A DNA stretch of 64,000 bases from Brachypodium distachyon (GCF_000005505.3 NC_016133.3:5084001-5148000), one strand, 5' to 3'; positions 22,186 through 35,271 are shown, numbered from the stretch's first letter. Notes: generated by a model not told the origin, from the sequence alone. Made by a program: numbers and translations.

Positions 22186-25100
22186 CAGATTCAGTTAATT
22201 TTAATGCCAGATGGCCTTTCATTTTCAACGCCATTATTGAGAGCCTGGATTTAAGAGAAATAGTTCTCTCGGGCCGTCAATATACTTGGGCGAGTCGTTG
22301 GGACATCCCAACATATGAGAAGTTGGATCGTGTTCTGACTAGCGTTGATTGGGAGCAAAAGTTCCCCTTGGTGACGGTTCATGCTCTGACTCGTGCGAGT
22401 TCGGATCATACTCCCCTTTTTCTTGATTCCGGGGATCAGGCGCACCTGGGTAATAAAGCTCAATTTTCGTTTGAGTTATCCTGGTTGCGGCAAGAGGGCT
22501 TCTACGAGATAGTGGCAGCCAAATGGGCTGTATGTCGTGGAGGCTCCTCGCCCATTGAGAGATGGCAAAATAAACTTAGACATCTTCGTCACTTCCTTCG
22601 TGGTTGGGCAAAGAATCAAAGTGGACTTTATAAGAAAGAGCGTGATCGTTTGCTTCATATCATTGATACCCTCGACATAAAAGCTGAATCCTCTCCGCTC
22701 TCTGCTACTGAGCGAGATGTGTTGCGTGATGCCAATGATTTTGTGTCCAAGCTGTGTCGGGATGAGGAATCCAAATGGGCGCAACGGGCAAAAGTCAAGT
22801 ATGTCCAGGAGGGTGGAAGCAATACAAAAAAAATTCACCTTGTTGCCAATGGTAAACATCGTAAGAAAAAAATATTCCAACTTGAGCAGGATGAAGGTAT
22901 TATTGTGGGATAGGATAACTTGCGTGTTTTTATTACGGATTATTATAAGAAACTATTTGGAACACCGGTTTCGAATTCTTTCTCGCTTATGGAAGAGAAT
23001 TTGCAGGGAATTACCCATGTTACGCCAGATGAAAATAACATTCTGGTAGCTGACTTTACTGAAAAGGAGGTTCATGATGCGATTTTTCAGATGGAGCATA
23101 ATAAGGCTCCTAGGCCTGATGGGTTCCCCGCGGAGTTCTATCAGGTTTTTTGGAAGGTTATAAAAGTTGACTTGTTGGCCCTGTTCGTCCAACTTCAACA
23201 TGGGGAGCTGCCGTTGTTTAAGTTGAACTTTGGGGTTATTACCCTTATTCCTAAAAAAGAAAATGCGGTCCGGATTCAGCAGTACAGACCCATTTCTTTG
23301 CTTAATGTTAGCTTCAAGATTTTCACGAAAGTCGGTACAAATTGCATTTCTAGGATGCCCAAGGTGTGATTCAACCGACTCAAACGGCATTTATGCCCGG
23401 TCGTCATATTCTTGAGGGGGTGGTTGTTTTGCATGAGACCATTCATGAGCTTCATCGTAAGAAAATGAATGGTGTTCTCTTCAAAATTGATTTTGAGAAA
23501 GCATATGACAAGGTCAAATGGCCTTTTCTCCAGCAAGCGTTGCGGATGAAAGGTTTTGACCCTAAGTGGTGCGAGTGGATTGCCCAATTTGTGCAAGGGG
23601 GGAGTGTGGGAGTAAAGGTTAATGACGACATTGGTCATTACTTCCAAACTCGGAAAGGTTTGAGACAAGGAGACCCTCTATCTCCGATTCTTTTTAATAT
23701 TGTCACGGACATGCTTGGTATTCTAATTGATAGGGCTAAAGATGATGGTCAAGTGGTAGGCCTCATCCGTCATTTGGTGGAGGGAGGAGTGTCTATCCTC
23801 TAATATGCTGACGATACTATTATTTTTATAGATCATGATTTAGAAAAGGCTGTTAATATGAAGTTGATCTTGTGCTGTTTTGAACAGCTGTCGGGCCTTA
23901 AAATTAACTTTCACAAGAGTGAAATTTTCTGTTTCGGTCAGGCTCAAGTGTGTGAGGATGACTATAAACAGATTTTTGGCTGCGTATGTGGAACTCTCCC
24001 ATTTCGTTATCTGGGGATTCCAATTCATTATAGGAAATTACTCAATAGGGAATGGAAAGCTGTTGAAGACCGTTTTGAGAAAAAGTTGGAGAGTTGGAAG
24101 GGCAAGTTACTCTCACACGGAGATCGACTTATCCTGATTAATTCGGTACTTACGAGCATGCCTATGTTTATGTTATCCTTTCTTGAAATACCCGCTGGGG
24201 TACGACAACGATTGGATTTCTACAGATCGCGCTTCTTTTGGCAATCTAATAACCAGAAGCGGAAATATCGGTTGACAAAATGGAATATTATCTGTCGCCC
24301 TAAAGATCAGGACAGACTAGGCATTGAGTTGTTGGACCTCAAAAATAAGTGTTTACTCAGCAAATGGTTGTTTAAACTACTTAATGGAGATGGTCTATGG
24401 CAGCAGCTCCTTCGTAATAAGTATCTTCATTCTAACACCATCTCCCAAGCCAAGTTACGACCGGCTGATTCTCCTTTTCGGAAGTGCCTAATGCGGGTTA
24501 AAGATGAGGTCTTTAACAAAGGCACATTTATTTTAGGGGATGGTCGTGGTACTCGATTTTGGGAAGATACTTGGTTGGGGGATAGTCCTCTTGCGCTTCA
24601 ATATCCATCATTATTTAATATTGTGCAACGAAAAAATGTTCTTGCGGCCGATGTTTTATCGACGGTGCCCCTGAACGTTGAGTTCAGACGTTTACTAACT
24701 GGAAATAAGTGGACATCTTGGTTGCACTTAGTCCAGCGATTAATGATGGTTAATACTTCCACCACGCCAGACAGATTTTGGTGGAAGTTAACTCCCTCTA
24801 GGGTTTTCTCGGTTAAATCTATGTACAAAGATTTAACGGATAGCCTTATGGGTTTCTCGCGGTATTATCTTTGGAAATTAAAAATTCTCCTAAAAGTTAA
24901 GATTTTTATGTGGTTTCTTGACCAAAAAGTGCTGCTTACGAAGGATAATCTAGCCAAAGGAACTGGACAGGATGCATGAAATGTTGTTTTTGCAACGTCG
25001 GGGAGTCCATTCATCATTTATTCATCACTTGTCCCTATGTCCAACTCGTGTGACGAATTATTTACTTTGCCTTTAATTTGCCTCCTCCTACCAATATTTC

Positions 25101-25532
25101 TAATTTGTTTGGAAATTGGTTAAATGGGATCGACAAAAAGACTAAGGCTCACATTCGGGTGGGAGTGTCTGCTGTCTGTTGGGCTATTTCGAATTGTCGA
25201 AATGATATTATTTTTAACAGTTGTTCACTTTTTGCAGGTTATTTTTAGGGCTACCGCTCTAATCCGCCTTTGGTCCCTCCTCCTCCCTGTGGACAAGCGG
25301 GAACTTTCGGCTTCTGGGTGCACTCGGTTAGAGACGGTCGCTCGGGATATCTCCAACCTGGCTGGCTGACGGCCTGTTGCTAGATTGCAAGATGCATAAG
25401 AATTATCTTCAAGATCTTTGTTTTATTTGGCTTATTTTTATCTTCACTTTATGTGATTCGTGAATTTTGTACGGAAATATTTTAATTTTGCAATAAATTG
25501 GTTGCGTGCATCACCATGCATAGGCCGGGGAG
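22186..25532 (+). mobile_element. L1-type LINE, 5'-truncated and decayed
   Basis: Frames on the plus strand cover, in order, the tail of an endonuclease domain (REIVLSGRQYTWAS, ASSDHTPL near 22410), a reverse transcriptase (NKAPRPDGFPAEFY, YRPISLLNVSFKI, FMPGRHI, DFEKAYDKV, GLRQGDPLSPILF, YADDTIIF near 23806) and a zf-RVT region with CCFCNVGESIHHL near 24980. At least four breaks occur: a stop near 22911, a stop/frameshift near 23367, a stop just before YADD at 23801, and stops after 24977. The 3' end has the GGTTGCGTGCATCAccATGCA...GGCCGGGG signature common to grass LINEs. There is no ORF1 and no intact product. Confidence 0.9.
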
Positions 25533-25544
25533 CCCAACTTCTGG

Positions 25545-25835
25545 TCGCCACCTTACGAAAATACCTGTAAAGATTAATATTGATGGCACTGGCAGCTTTG
25601 TTGCGAGGACTTGTACGGGTGTGGCTGGGGCTTCATTGCCGAGATCAAATCGAGAGATGCAGTCGTCTCTGGAGCTGGCAAAACAACTCATGCCTTGGAT
25701 GCGCTGCAAGCTGAAGGGATAGTTTTGTATTGGACGGTCCTGATTTCCTCTGATAACCGCCCAAACATCGATTTCGGAGAAAGCATGCGTGTAGTTAGCT
25801 TCTGTAACTTGAGAACCACACGGCGCACCCAATAG
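25545..25835 (+). pseudogene. RNase H domain relic of a second LINE
   Basis: KIPVKINIDGTGSFVARTCTG reads in one frame, then WGFIAEIKSRDAVVSGAG and HALDALQAEG in another. This matches the C-terminal RNase H domain of plant LINEs, broken by a frameshift near 25620. It follows the 3' terminus of the previous LINE, so it is likely a separate insertion. Confidence 0.65.
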
Positions 25836-26546
25836 CCCCAAAATTAACTGATAAAATGTATGTCATGACACCCATGTAACTTAGAAAACAAAAAAAAAAG
25901 ACCGAAGCAAAATAATCATATCTAGAGCAGAAAAAAAGGGTCAGAGGACATTAAAATAGTGCAATGTGAGACAAAAATTTGATAAAATATATGATGACAC
26001 CCATTGAATTTGTAATTAAGAAAAATGCAAGTAGAATAACACGTCTGCAATGACTGCCTCTTCACCCAAAGCGGCATGGGCCGGCGCTCGTGTGAACTGC
26101 TCTTGGTGCTCAGCTGCATCAGGCTGATCCTGCATGTGCAAAGGCATCAACAGATGGTAGTACAACGGCATATACGAAAGATGCAAGCACCCATTTTACT
26201 TGCAGGTTTCATACTTCCTGTAATCCATTCGTGTGGCAACTGCATTTTTTGCGTGCAAATGGTGCTTAATCACTGGAAGGTGGCACAAGACCCATGCATA
26301 CTGCAGGCCTATAAACCATGTAACCTTGGAACCGTCGTGATTGACTCGACAATACTCTAATACAGGAACATAACACATGACCATGCCTAAATAAAATAGT
26401 GCAATGTTTGATCACATCGATAATTCAACAAAGGTTCAACAGTCACCATGCTAGCATGGCGTAGGAGTGTACGAAGCACAGAACATATATAGTCTGATAG
26501 GAAAAACTAAAAATGCCATCATCATACTCCAGAAGAAATGAGTAGA
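25836..26546. other. Intergenic and F-box B 3' flank
   Basis: No gene was recognised from 25.84 to 26.3 kb. From about 26.3 kb the sequence resembles the 3' flank of F-box A. From about 26.4 kb it matches the 3' flanks of C and D (GGTTCAACAGTCACCATGCTAG-type block), so it is probably F-box 3' UTR. Confidence 0.45.
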
Positions 26547-27949
26547 CTAAAACCATATGACCTCCATCTCTTTAGGCTTTGTTTTCTCCTTCAACAACCC
26601 ACGCATTTTGCTGAATTCTGCAGCGTCGTGGCCTTTCGAGATTCTGAGGCGGAGCATCTCAAGGCCTGTGGATGCAGATGCCAGTTTCAGTTTGTAATTA
26701 GGTTCCTTCCGCAAGGACGCTTGACGAGGTACCAGCAAACCAGCATTTTCTTCACACGCCTGTCGAAGGAGAGATGTTCCGTGCAGTGGTCACTTTAGCA
26801 ACGGCGATATGCATCACAACTATAAATCAGCAGGTGTTATATATGTCAGGGCTTACCTTCAATGTATCTAAAATCAGAGAGGCCAAATTAGGAGCTTGGT
26901 TAAGAAAATAAGCAACTGGCTGGTAGAAATCAGCGACCAGCCATTCTCCAAGATACAAGCTCTTCAATTTGCCAAATATTGGACCTTCAGTAGCAGGATT
27001 CTGCTTCATAACCTTTACGTGCCACAACAAAAACATGTGAAATTCGAATCATGCAAATAACTTTTGTTTGGGAGTAGCATTGTAACATTTGTGAGAGCAT
27101 ATTTACCTGGAGAAGCGAATCAAATCTAAATAGCTCAAGATGCTGCGCACTAGAAAGAGCACCAAGAAAACCATGTTCATCCGGAGCAAGGCGATTTACT
27201 CCATCACCAGAAATATTCACCCAAGCCCTCGACAGGAAAGGCATGGCATCCAGCTTAACTCTTCCTGCAACAGTTAACCTCAGGGAAACTACATTAGGGG
27301 CAGAAACATGCATCTCCACGTAAGTGCAGGCCGTCACGGACAATGTCTTGACAGTCTGAGAAGATATCCTGAAGCGATGGAGGCAGCACCGGTCCAGATC
27401 CAGTTCTTCAAGTTCTGGGAGCCCGGAGTTGAGACTCTCCGCCACAGATGAAAGGAGCAGGCGCACGTTGACAAGCCGCAGTTTCTTCAGCCGTGGCAGG
27501 CAGACAGACTCAGGCACGATTTGCTCCTGAATCCTCAACGACAGGACGATCTCCTCGAGTGTCAAGCTGTTGAACACGCAGTCAGGCAGATCGAAAGGGG
27601 AGGCGCCGCTGAGGGTGATGTGGAGCACGCGGATGCCGTTACCCACCACGACATGGCGCAGCCACCAGCACTGGTACGGGAATTGGCTCGCTCTGGAGCT
27701 GCGAAGGCTGAAGGTGTGCAGCTGGGCGTCGTAGCTGTCGCGCAGGAGGAGGAGCGTGCTGCCCCACCTCTCGGAGACGGACCGATCGTCCAGGTCGACG
27801 CGGGGCATGGACGCCCACAGGTACCGCCACCGGCGAGACAGGAGGCTTAAGTGGCCCACGGCCATCCGCGTGTCCAGGAAGCCCATGACGTGATGCAGCA
27901 GGTCGTCGGGGAGCGCGCTTAGCCTGTCGCGCCCTGGGGCCTCTGCCAT
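26547..27949 (-). CDS. F-box/LRR protein, paralogue B
   Basis: Exons 27949..27107, 27012..26857 and 26759..26547 give 403 aa. Intron positions and phases match A, C and D. The F-box is at residues ~6-53 (RLSALPDDLLHHVMGFLD, LSRRWRYLWASMP), followed by leucine-rich segments (VCLPRLKKLRLVNV, SAPNVVSLRLTVAG) and the tail KTKPKEMEVIWF. The start differs from its paralogues: at the position of their MPPV start, B has ATA (28029-28031) plus a short insertion. Translation therefore probably begins at the internal Met at 27949, removing about 25 residues before the F-box. The F-box itself is complete, so SKP1 binding should be possible. Confidence 0.85.
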
Positions 27950-28166
27950 GGCCGTCCTCTTCGCTGGGTCTCGCGCGAAGCAGCGCCTCGATCGATCGGC
28001 CCGTTCCCGCGGAACACAACACAGTGGGTATTACGTCGAGCAGATGGTGGGCGTCAAGCGAAGGAGATCAACCGGTACCTGCATAGGGTTGTTCTTGCAG
28101 ATTAGCGCGCAATGCAGCAACCGAATCAAGAAAAAAAAACTAGCAAGCAATAGCACATGTATAGTA

Positions 28167-28276
28167 TTTTTCTGATCCTAAATTCTTGACTCAAATTTAC
28201 TCAAATATGGATGTTTTTATTCTCAAAAGACGTCTAGAAACATGTAATATTTCGACAACAATTTAGAATCGGGGAG
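28167..28276. mobile_element. Degraded Stowaway MITE upstream of F-box B
   Basis: The arms (CTGATCCTAAATTCTTGAC and CAATTTAGAATCGGGGAG) resemble the 777 and 18486 elements, but the left terminal bases are eroded. Confidence 0.6.
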
Positions 28277-28279
28277 TAT

Positions 28280-30004
28280 AATATTATGTGAATTTGACAA
28301 GCATCACCAAGTTTAGTATACTTTTAGTTCATGTTTAAATCATATGGCTCGAAATGCCTACTGTTTCAGCATGTACGAAAATTACAAATAAACTACGAGA
28401 TGAAATTATGAAGCTATGTACACTGGTTTCACATTTTTAGGATTTGTCTACAGTTTTACAAGTTAGGGTACAGAGTATGATTTTCTGTGCTTATTTAAAA
28501 ACTGACACGTAGTGCCCAAAGCACGGGATTCGGAGATTAACAAAAAAAGAAAACGCTACCGTGGCTTAGGCTGAAATTGTTCGGCCCAGGTTGGTTTGGG
28601 CTGAGGGCAAAAACAGATGCGGGCCTAAGCGATGGGAAAAGCCCACCATTGCGACCAAATCGGTACGGGAATAAAAAGGGGAGGCGGCGCTGCCTCTGTG
28701 CTCGCCGGGGACGGCGTCTGCGCGACGGCGCACGGGGAGCAGAGTGGGCGGAGGAGAAAACTGCGGCTCACCGAGATGCTCCTGTGGAGGCGGCAGTCGA
28801 TGAAGGAGAATAAGAGGCGTCGAAGAACGGCGGTGTCGACGCGGAACAGCGGCGGCGGCGAAGTTCACCGCGCGAAGCCGAGGAAGGCAACGGTCGATCC
28901 GGTGGGTGATGGCGTCGCGCGGGAGTGTCCCTTAGGTGTGCGTGTTCATGGGGATGTCTGATCGGTCGGTGGCGGAGGTTTTGGCAGAGTGGTTCGGCGG
29001 CAGCGCCACGGACAGCGGGAAGGAGCTTGTCGGAGGCGGGATTTCCCGGCGAGAGCGAAGTGAGGGGAATGGATAGGGACCGAGGCGCTAATTTATAGGC
29101 GACGAGGGACGCGCTTTCGAGTGCACAGCGGCGGAGACACGAGTTGCTACAGGAGGGGGAGCCTCGGCTTGGAGGCGACGCAAAGAAGGAATAATGGCGC
29201 TGTAGCCGGCAGTGGCCAGTACGGCGCAGAGGAGAGAGGGAGGAGGGGGAAGCGGTGCTTCGTTCCGGCGCAGCAGGGAGACGCTTCCGGACGCCGCCTG
29301 ACAGGTGGGCCGGACCAGGGTACTGGGACTTTTTTGACAGCTTTTTTGCGCAGTGGGTAATGTTTTGGCTCCGCCCTGATCTCAGCCATGGGCGGAGGAC
29401 GGAATAATTTTGAGGTAGTCGGTTTAAATCATTGAAAAATGTAAAAAAAAAAGTAGTCCGTACACATAATTCTAAACATAATCACTTGGTACAATAGAGG
29501 TGACATATTTAAATAGGAAGTAGAAACTAAAAAACATATCGATAACAAAACTACAAAATTCTACCATCCGTTTGAAAATCTTTTTAAATTTTACCAAAAT
29601 TTAGACTTGTGAATATCCCTCGTTCGATGTAGATGCAACTATTTTACCCAAATGCAAAAATCTAGAAACAGCTTATAGTATCTTACAATTCCTATTTGTC
29701 TATTTTCCTTCCCATTCCTTATGTCCATCGCCCAAGTCAGAAGAACAGAACATAAACAAACCAAACCACCATTCCACGAATCAAAGAGGCAGTCAAGAAG
29801 AGGGAGAGACGAGATAGGGTGGACGGCACGAGGGCGACTGCAACGATCAATCCAGTCCCCGTCCCGAGCGTCCCACGCAGGGACCGCGCGCCGCAATCCC
29901 AGGCCCAAGAGGCACACCAGACTCGCCCCAACTTTCCTAAATCACGTTTTCTTTCCGTTTTTTCTCTTCATCAATTCGTAACATTGCACACATTTTCCAT
30001 AGGG
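28280..30004. other. Intergenic stretch with GC-rich block
   Basis: AT-rich DNA surrounds a GC-rich block at about 28.6-29.35 kb that has open frames on both strands but no recognised domain. The frames look compositional. Nothing else was recognised. Confidence 0.35.
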
Positions 30005-30529
30005 GATGCCATAGTAAAAACACACATTTTCAGAAAAAAAAAACCCCGTAAATCTTCAGTGCATACCTTGGTTCAATGGCTGTCGGAGGAGAAACTAGCA
30101 CATACGGGAGACGGGGGAGTAGGGGAGGACTCGAACCAGCAGCACAGACGGGGGCTTCGTGGGGTAGCGGCGGGGGCTTGGGGCGGTGGCGGCTGGGGTC
30201 GAATCCGGTGAGGCGGTGGTTGGAGGATGAATCCGCGGCAGGGGCGCCACGAAAGAGCAGTTCGGTGGCGGCCGTTATCCTGGAGAGGCTACTGGTGCCA
30301 TGGCTTCCGGCAGGCGACAACGCAGCAGGGGCTTTGTGGGCGGCGGCGGAGGAGGCGGCTGGGGGAGGAACCCTAGCCGAGAGGAGGAGAGGAGACAGGA
30401 GAATGGCTCGCGAAAAGATGCGGGAGAAAAAAAAGAAGGCCGAACTGGCACCTGCGGTGGCATTTTGGGCAAAGAAAGGTGGTAATTTTCAGAAAGCCAT
30501 GAAGGCTTTGTGGGTGTTGGGCTGCTCGG

Positions 30530-31225
30530 CCTGGACGCCCGGGCCGAGCTTCTGGGCTCGGGCTTGGCTCGCCCGGTCTCAGACTGGAAATTGCAAAGGC
30601 CCGAGCCAAGCCTGTAAAACGGGCTCGATTTATTATCGGGCCGAGCCCAGCTCGGCTCGGGCTGCTCGCAAAGCTCGAAATTTCAGCCCAGCCCATCAAT
30701 TTCAGCGCAGCCCATCAAAATCTCTCGTCACTATCCAGCCCAGTCTGGTCATCGATGTCTTGTGATTACCTGGCTTCTTCCCCGACGAGACCTAGTACGT
30801 TTACCTCCCTTCTCACTCCTAAAATTAGGTTTTCCCTTCCTGCCTTTTTGGTAGATGCGGCGCGGCCACCCAGCCCCGTGCCCGCCCCGCCGCTGCCGCC
30901 CATCCTCGCGCCCGCGCCGCTGCCAAGCCCTGCACTCGCATCCGCCTCTCGATCCCTGTCTCTGTGATTCGTGAGAAGGATGCGAAGCCACCGATGGGGA
31001 AGACGAAGATGACGTCGAGCGGAGTCAGGGCGGCACGGTTGCGAGGCCGACGGCGACGATCCCCGTTTGCTTCTTGGTGTCGTGTGCCAACGCTCTCTTT
31101 CTCTCTTTCTCCCCGTTTGCTGCTTCGATCTGCCGTCACCGCCTGCTTGGCCCACATGGCAGTGACCTGCTGCCCGAGCTTCATCAAGGCCCAAGCCGAG
31201 CCTCACATTTAGGCCTGAATTCCGT
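30530..31225. mobile_element. Candidate hAT-like insertion in unit C
   Basis: The segment is absent from the sister unit (compare 35860-35890). Its edges, GGCCTGGACGCCCGGGCCGAG and (reverse complement) GGCCTAAATGTGAGGCTCGG, are loosely inverted, and the left subterminal part is dense in GGGCTCGG/CCGAGCCC words. The interior is GC-rich without a recognised domain. No clean 8-bp target duplication was identified. Confidence 0.4.
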
Positions 31226-32429
31226 TTTCGGCTTGAGTTGTTGTGGACGGAGAATCTGGTTTAGAAGCTGAAAAGAACTGGCCCTTACACCGAGAAGGTA
31301 ATGAAACGAAATGATTTCATCAAGAGGAATATTTGTTCTTCGAAAAACAAGGTATCAATTCGTTCATCCCGGCCGGTGACGGATGAAGTAGGGCGGTGGC
31401 AATGAGAGGAGGCCGGCGGCGTGGGTTGGCGGACATGCCAAAGAGGCCAAGGTAGGGAGAGGAGGATGGCGGCAGGGATAGGCAAAGGAGGATGGTGACA
31501 ATGACTTGAAGAGGACACCGGCGACGTACGGGATGGCTAAGGATTGAGGATGTGCGCATGCGATCGGGAGTGTGCTTTCCTGATTCTTCGCTCGGGGATT
31601 AGCGAGAGATTATTGGCTGGAAAGGACACAGAAATGGTGCCCTAGTTAATTGGCATTGATGCGATGTGCTGCGAAACGTATTTACTTCCCAAATTTGCGT
31701 AGAAGATTGATTTTCTTCCTCATGTCAGCATGATCGGATTACAAATGGTGTGTTATGTTTGATTTGTGCATGAATATATTATTCGAGCAGAAAAATAAAA
31801 AAAAATGCCGTCAAATTTTTTCCTAACGTCACAAATCCTGTTGCTCGTGCTCACTAATTCTAGAATTAATCTCACCGGCAGATGACTATATCATTGGCAT
31901 ATCATTCTATCTCTCTACCAAACACATAATGGAACGATTTCATTACACTCTATTCCATCAACCAAATAAAATAAATAACCATTCCATCTTCTCAACTAAA
32001 CAACAAACTAGAATCATTCTATTTCATTCCCATAAAAATAGTCTTTGTAGCAGTCAGCTCCCTCTCCCACGATTCTCTGGTTTTGTTGGAACCCTCGGCT
32101 ATAATTGTACTATCTGAATGAGTCAATACGAGATGAGCACCCACGGTGCATTGCATCGATATCCTTCTCCCTCTTCATGGTATGAGACGTTGGGTTCTGA
32201 AAACCGTCCACGTTCCCACCTCCTGCCACTCTTGCCATGTCACAGACTCTTAACCTCACCGTCGGTCGTGGCCGCGGGCTCACCACCGCTTCGACATGGT
32301 GACCCCGTCTCTGCGGCCATCTTCCTCTCCACCTTGGCGCGCGCCAACACGGTGATCGCCGCGGCTGAAGCGGCCCCGCCCGCCTTTCTTCCTCACCGCC
32401 TTAACAGGTTCATACTTGGTCACCATGTC

Positions 32430-32845
32430 TCCCTCGCCCTCTGCCCCTCTAGCTCCAGCCGTCGAACTAGAACACTTGGGAGCGCCATGTTTGAGCTTCT
32501 CCTCCAGTAGTGCGGCCTCACCTAGCACCTCGTTGGCTAGACTCACCTTGACGACTTGGCACGGTTCCAAGACGATGCGCACTCATCTCGTGGATCTACT
32601 CTCGCGTGTCACCGGAGATCCTCGGCCTCGTCATCACGATGACACCTACAGTATCATCCATCTAGGTGGTGGTGGGCGGCCTATTCCTGGACAACATGGA
32701 GATGCGGACCATCTACAACAGGACCGCACCCCACACGCTGGTGCAGGGGAACACACCGGTCCACGAGCTGGAGTACGCCGATCAACTGCGTGAGCGTGAC
32801 GTCTACATCCCCATCCTCACCGGTCGTAATAATATATCAAAGGTT
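32430..32845 (+). pseudogene. Copia-type gag (UBN2) relic in unit C
   Basis: Broken frames read FLDNMEMRTIYN, then TLVQGNTPVHELEYADQLRE and VYIPILTGRNNISK, the order found in Copia gag proteins (D-N-x-RAIY, VQGxxxxxxY, ADQLRDL, IPILTxR). Stops and frameshifts abound, and no protease or reverse transcriptase follows. The relic abuts the F-box C 3' UTR. Confidence 0.6.
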
Positions 32846-32967
32846 CAATAATCACCATGCTAGTAGCATGGTGTAGGAGTGTACGAATGGTAGAACATAT
32901 ATAGTCTCTGATACGAAAAACTAAAAATGCCATCATCATACTCCAGAGTCCAGAAGAAACGAGCAGG

Positions 32968-34429
32968 CTAAAACCATATGACCTCCATCTCTTTAGGCTT
33001 TGTCTTCTCCTTCAACAGCCTTCGCATTTTGCTGAACTCTGCAGCGTCGCGACCTTTCGAGATTCTGAGGCGGAGCATCTCAAGGCCTGTGGATGCAGAT
33101 GCCAGTCTCAATTTGTCATTCCGTTCCTTCGGCATGGCCACTAGACGAGGTACCTTCCCAGCAATTTCTTCACACACCTGTGGAAGGAGAGATATTCCGT
33201 GGGCTCTTTAGCAATGGCGACAAATTATACAAAAAAAAAATCAGAAGATGTTATATGTGTCAAGGCTTACCTTCCATGTATCCAAAGTAAGAGAGGCCAA
33301 ATAAGGAGCATGGTTAAGAAAAGAAGCAAATGGCTGGTAGAAATCAGCGACCAACCATTCTCCAAGATACAAGCTCTTCAGTTTGCCAAAATTTGGACCT
33401 TCAGTAGCTGGATTCTCCATCATGTCCTTTACACGCAACAACAAAAACATGTGAAATTGGAATCATGCAAATAACTTTTGTTTGGGAGTAACATTGTAAC
33501 ATTTGTGAGAGCATTAAATTTACCTGGAGAAGCGAATCAAATCTAAATAGCTCAAGATGCTGCGCACTAGAAAGAGCACCAAGAAAACCATGTTCATCCG
33601 GAGCAAGGTGATTTGCTCGATCACCAGAAATATTCACCCAAGCCCTCGACAGGGAAGGCATGGCATCCAGCTGAACTCTTCCTGCAACAGTTAACCTCAG
33701 GGAAACTACATTAGGGGCAGAAACATGTATCTCCTTGTAAATGCAGGCGGTCACGGACAATGTCTTGACAGTGTCAGAAGATATCCAGAATCGATGGAGC
33801 GAGCACCGGTCCAAATCCAGTTCTTCAATTGCTGGGCACCCGGAGTTGAGACTCCAGACCACAGACGAATCGAGCAGACGCGCGTTGTCAAGGCGCAGTT
33901 TCTTGAGGCGTGGGAGGCAGACAGACCTGGGCGCGATGTCCTCCGGAACCATCGACGACAGGACCATCTCCTCGAGTGTCGCGCAGTTGAACACGCAGTC
34001 GGGCAGATGGAAACAGCAGGCGCTGCCGAGGGTGATGTGGAGCACGCGGATGCCCTTGCTCACGGCATGGCGCAGCCAACAGCGCTGGTACGCGAATTGG
34101 CTCGCTAAGGAGCTGCCAAGGCTGAAGGCGTGCAGCTTGGCGTACTCGCGCAGGAGGAGCAGCGCGCTCCCGAACCTCTCGGAGACGGAGCCGTCAAGGA
34201 TGACGCGGGGCATGGACGCCCACAAGTGCCGCCACCGGCGAGACAGGAGGCTTAATTGGCCCACGGCCTGCCGTGTGTCCAGGAAGCCCAGGACGTGCTG
34301 CAGCAGGTCGTCGGGGAGCGCGCTTAACCTGTCGAGCTCTGAGGCCTCTGCTGGCATGGCCGTCCTCTTCGCGGGGTCTCGCGCGAAGCAGCGCCTCGGC
34401 CCGACCCCGCCGCGGAACACCGGAGGCAT
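32968..34429 (-). CDS. F-box/LRR protein, paralogue C
   Basis: Exons 34429..33524, 33426..33271 and 33177..32968 give 423 aa. It begins MPPVFRGGVGPRRC like D, with the F-box at ~33-78 (RLSALPDDLLQHVLGFLD, LSRRWRHLWASMP). Leucine-rich segments (VCLPRLKKLRLDNA, CPAIEELDLDRC, SAPNVVSLRLTVAG) follow, then a short third exon ending KPKEMEVIWF. That exon is one codon shorter than in A and B. It is closest to D and sits in a duplicated unit with it. The substrate is unknown. No disabling change was seen. Confidence 0.86.
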
Positions 34430-34715
34430 TGCGTCGAGCAGATGGTGGGCGTCTAAGCGAACGAGATCATCCGGAACCTGTATGTATAGGGTTGTTTTTG
34501 CAGATTAGTGCGCAAAGCAGCAATCGAATCAAGAAGAAAAAAAACTCGCAAGAAACCAGAAAGCAATCGCACACGCACCGTAATACTCGATCGCCTCCGT
34601 GCTGAGTCTCGTCGCCTCGCTGCTTGGTTTGAGGAAAACCTGAAGCCGGCGGAAGCCCAGAGCGGATGCCCGGTAATCTCGCTGCCACGATTTCCTGCGT
34701 AACAGAAACTGTAAC

Positions 34716-35271
34716 GGGACTTGATATTTTATTTTATTTTATTTGCATTTTTTACTCTAACAACTGACGCAATCGTGTTCAGTTTGTTACCTATAAATAA
34801 CCAATACAAATATTGAAAAAAGATGAGAGTAAATATGCGCGTGTCAATACTAATTACTTTCACCGACATTATATGCGAGAGTGCACGATCGGTAAGAATA
34901 ATATCATTGTAATATTATTGTCTTACTAATTTCAGAAATATATGTAACTTGAAATAATAGTTAAGGTTGTGCATTGGAAAGTGAGTCTTGTATAAGTATT
35001 ACGGAAAGGATGGGGTACTACGACTTCTTTCATTCATGGTAAACTAAGCTCACGAGCTCTAGACATTTCACGATTGACACATTGAATTTCCTAATATAGT
35101 TTCACTTGAGCAGTTTTCCCTCCAAATAAGAAAAATAAAAGATTGTTTAACTTGAACAACCTATAGCTAAAATAAGAGGACATTGCACCAGAGATTCATA
35201 AACTTGGTAGGTGAAAACAATGTAGTTCATAAACTTGTAAATTGTGCATTCGACAATATAATTTTGGCAAG
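34716..35271. other. AT-rich spacer between units C and D
   Basis: No gene or recognised element was seen. Strongly AT-rich. Confidence 0.4.

Larger units (their letters stand above)
30005..34715. repeat. Duplicated unit containing F-box C
   Basis: This ~4.7 kb unit matches the unit at 35272-39915 in order and orientation. Shared parts are a GC-rich left part, a middle part starting TTCGGCTTGA, a Copia gag relic, then F-box C with its upstream flank. Relative to the other unit it carries a ~0.7 kb GC-rich insertion at about 30530-31225 and lacks the 543-bp MULE. Boundaries are approximate. Confidence 0.75.

Noticed and set aside
30105..30130. Possible tRNA T-arm (GACTCGAACCAGC)
   Set aside because: No acceptor stem, anticodon arm or full cloverleaf could be built around it. 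The same block recurs in unit D as part of the duplication.
30076..30765. 229-aa plus-strand frame in unit C
   Set aside because: The matching segment of unit D does not keep the frame (its version ends after ~75 aa), so it is not conserved coding sequence.
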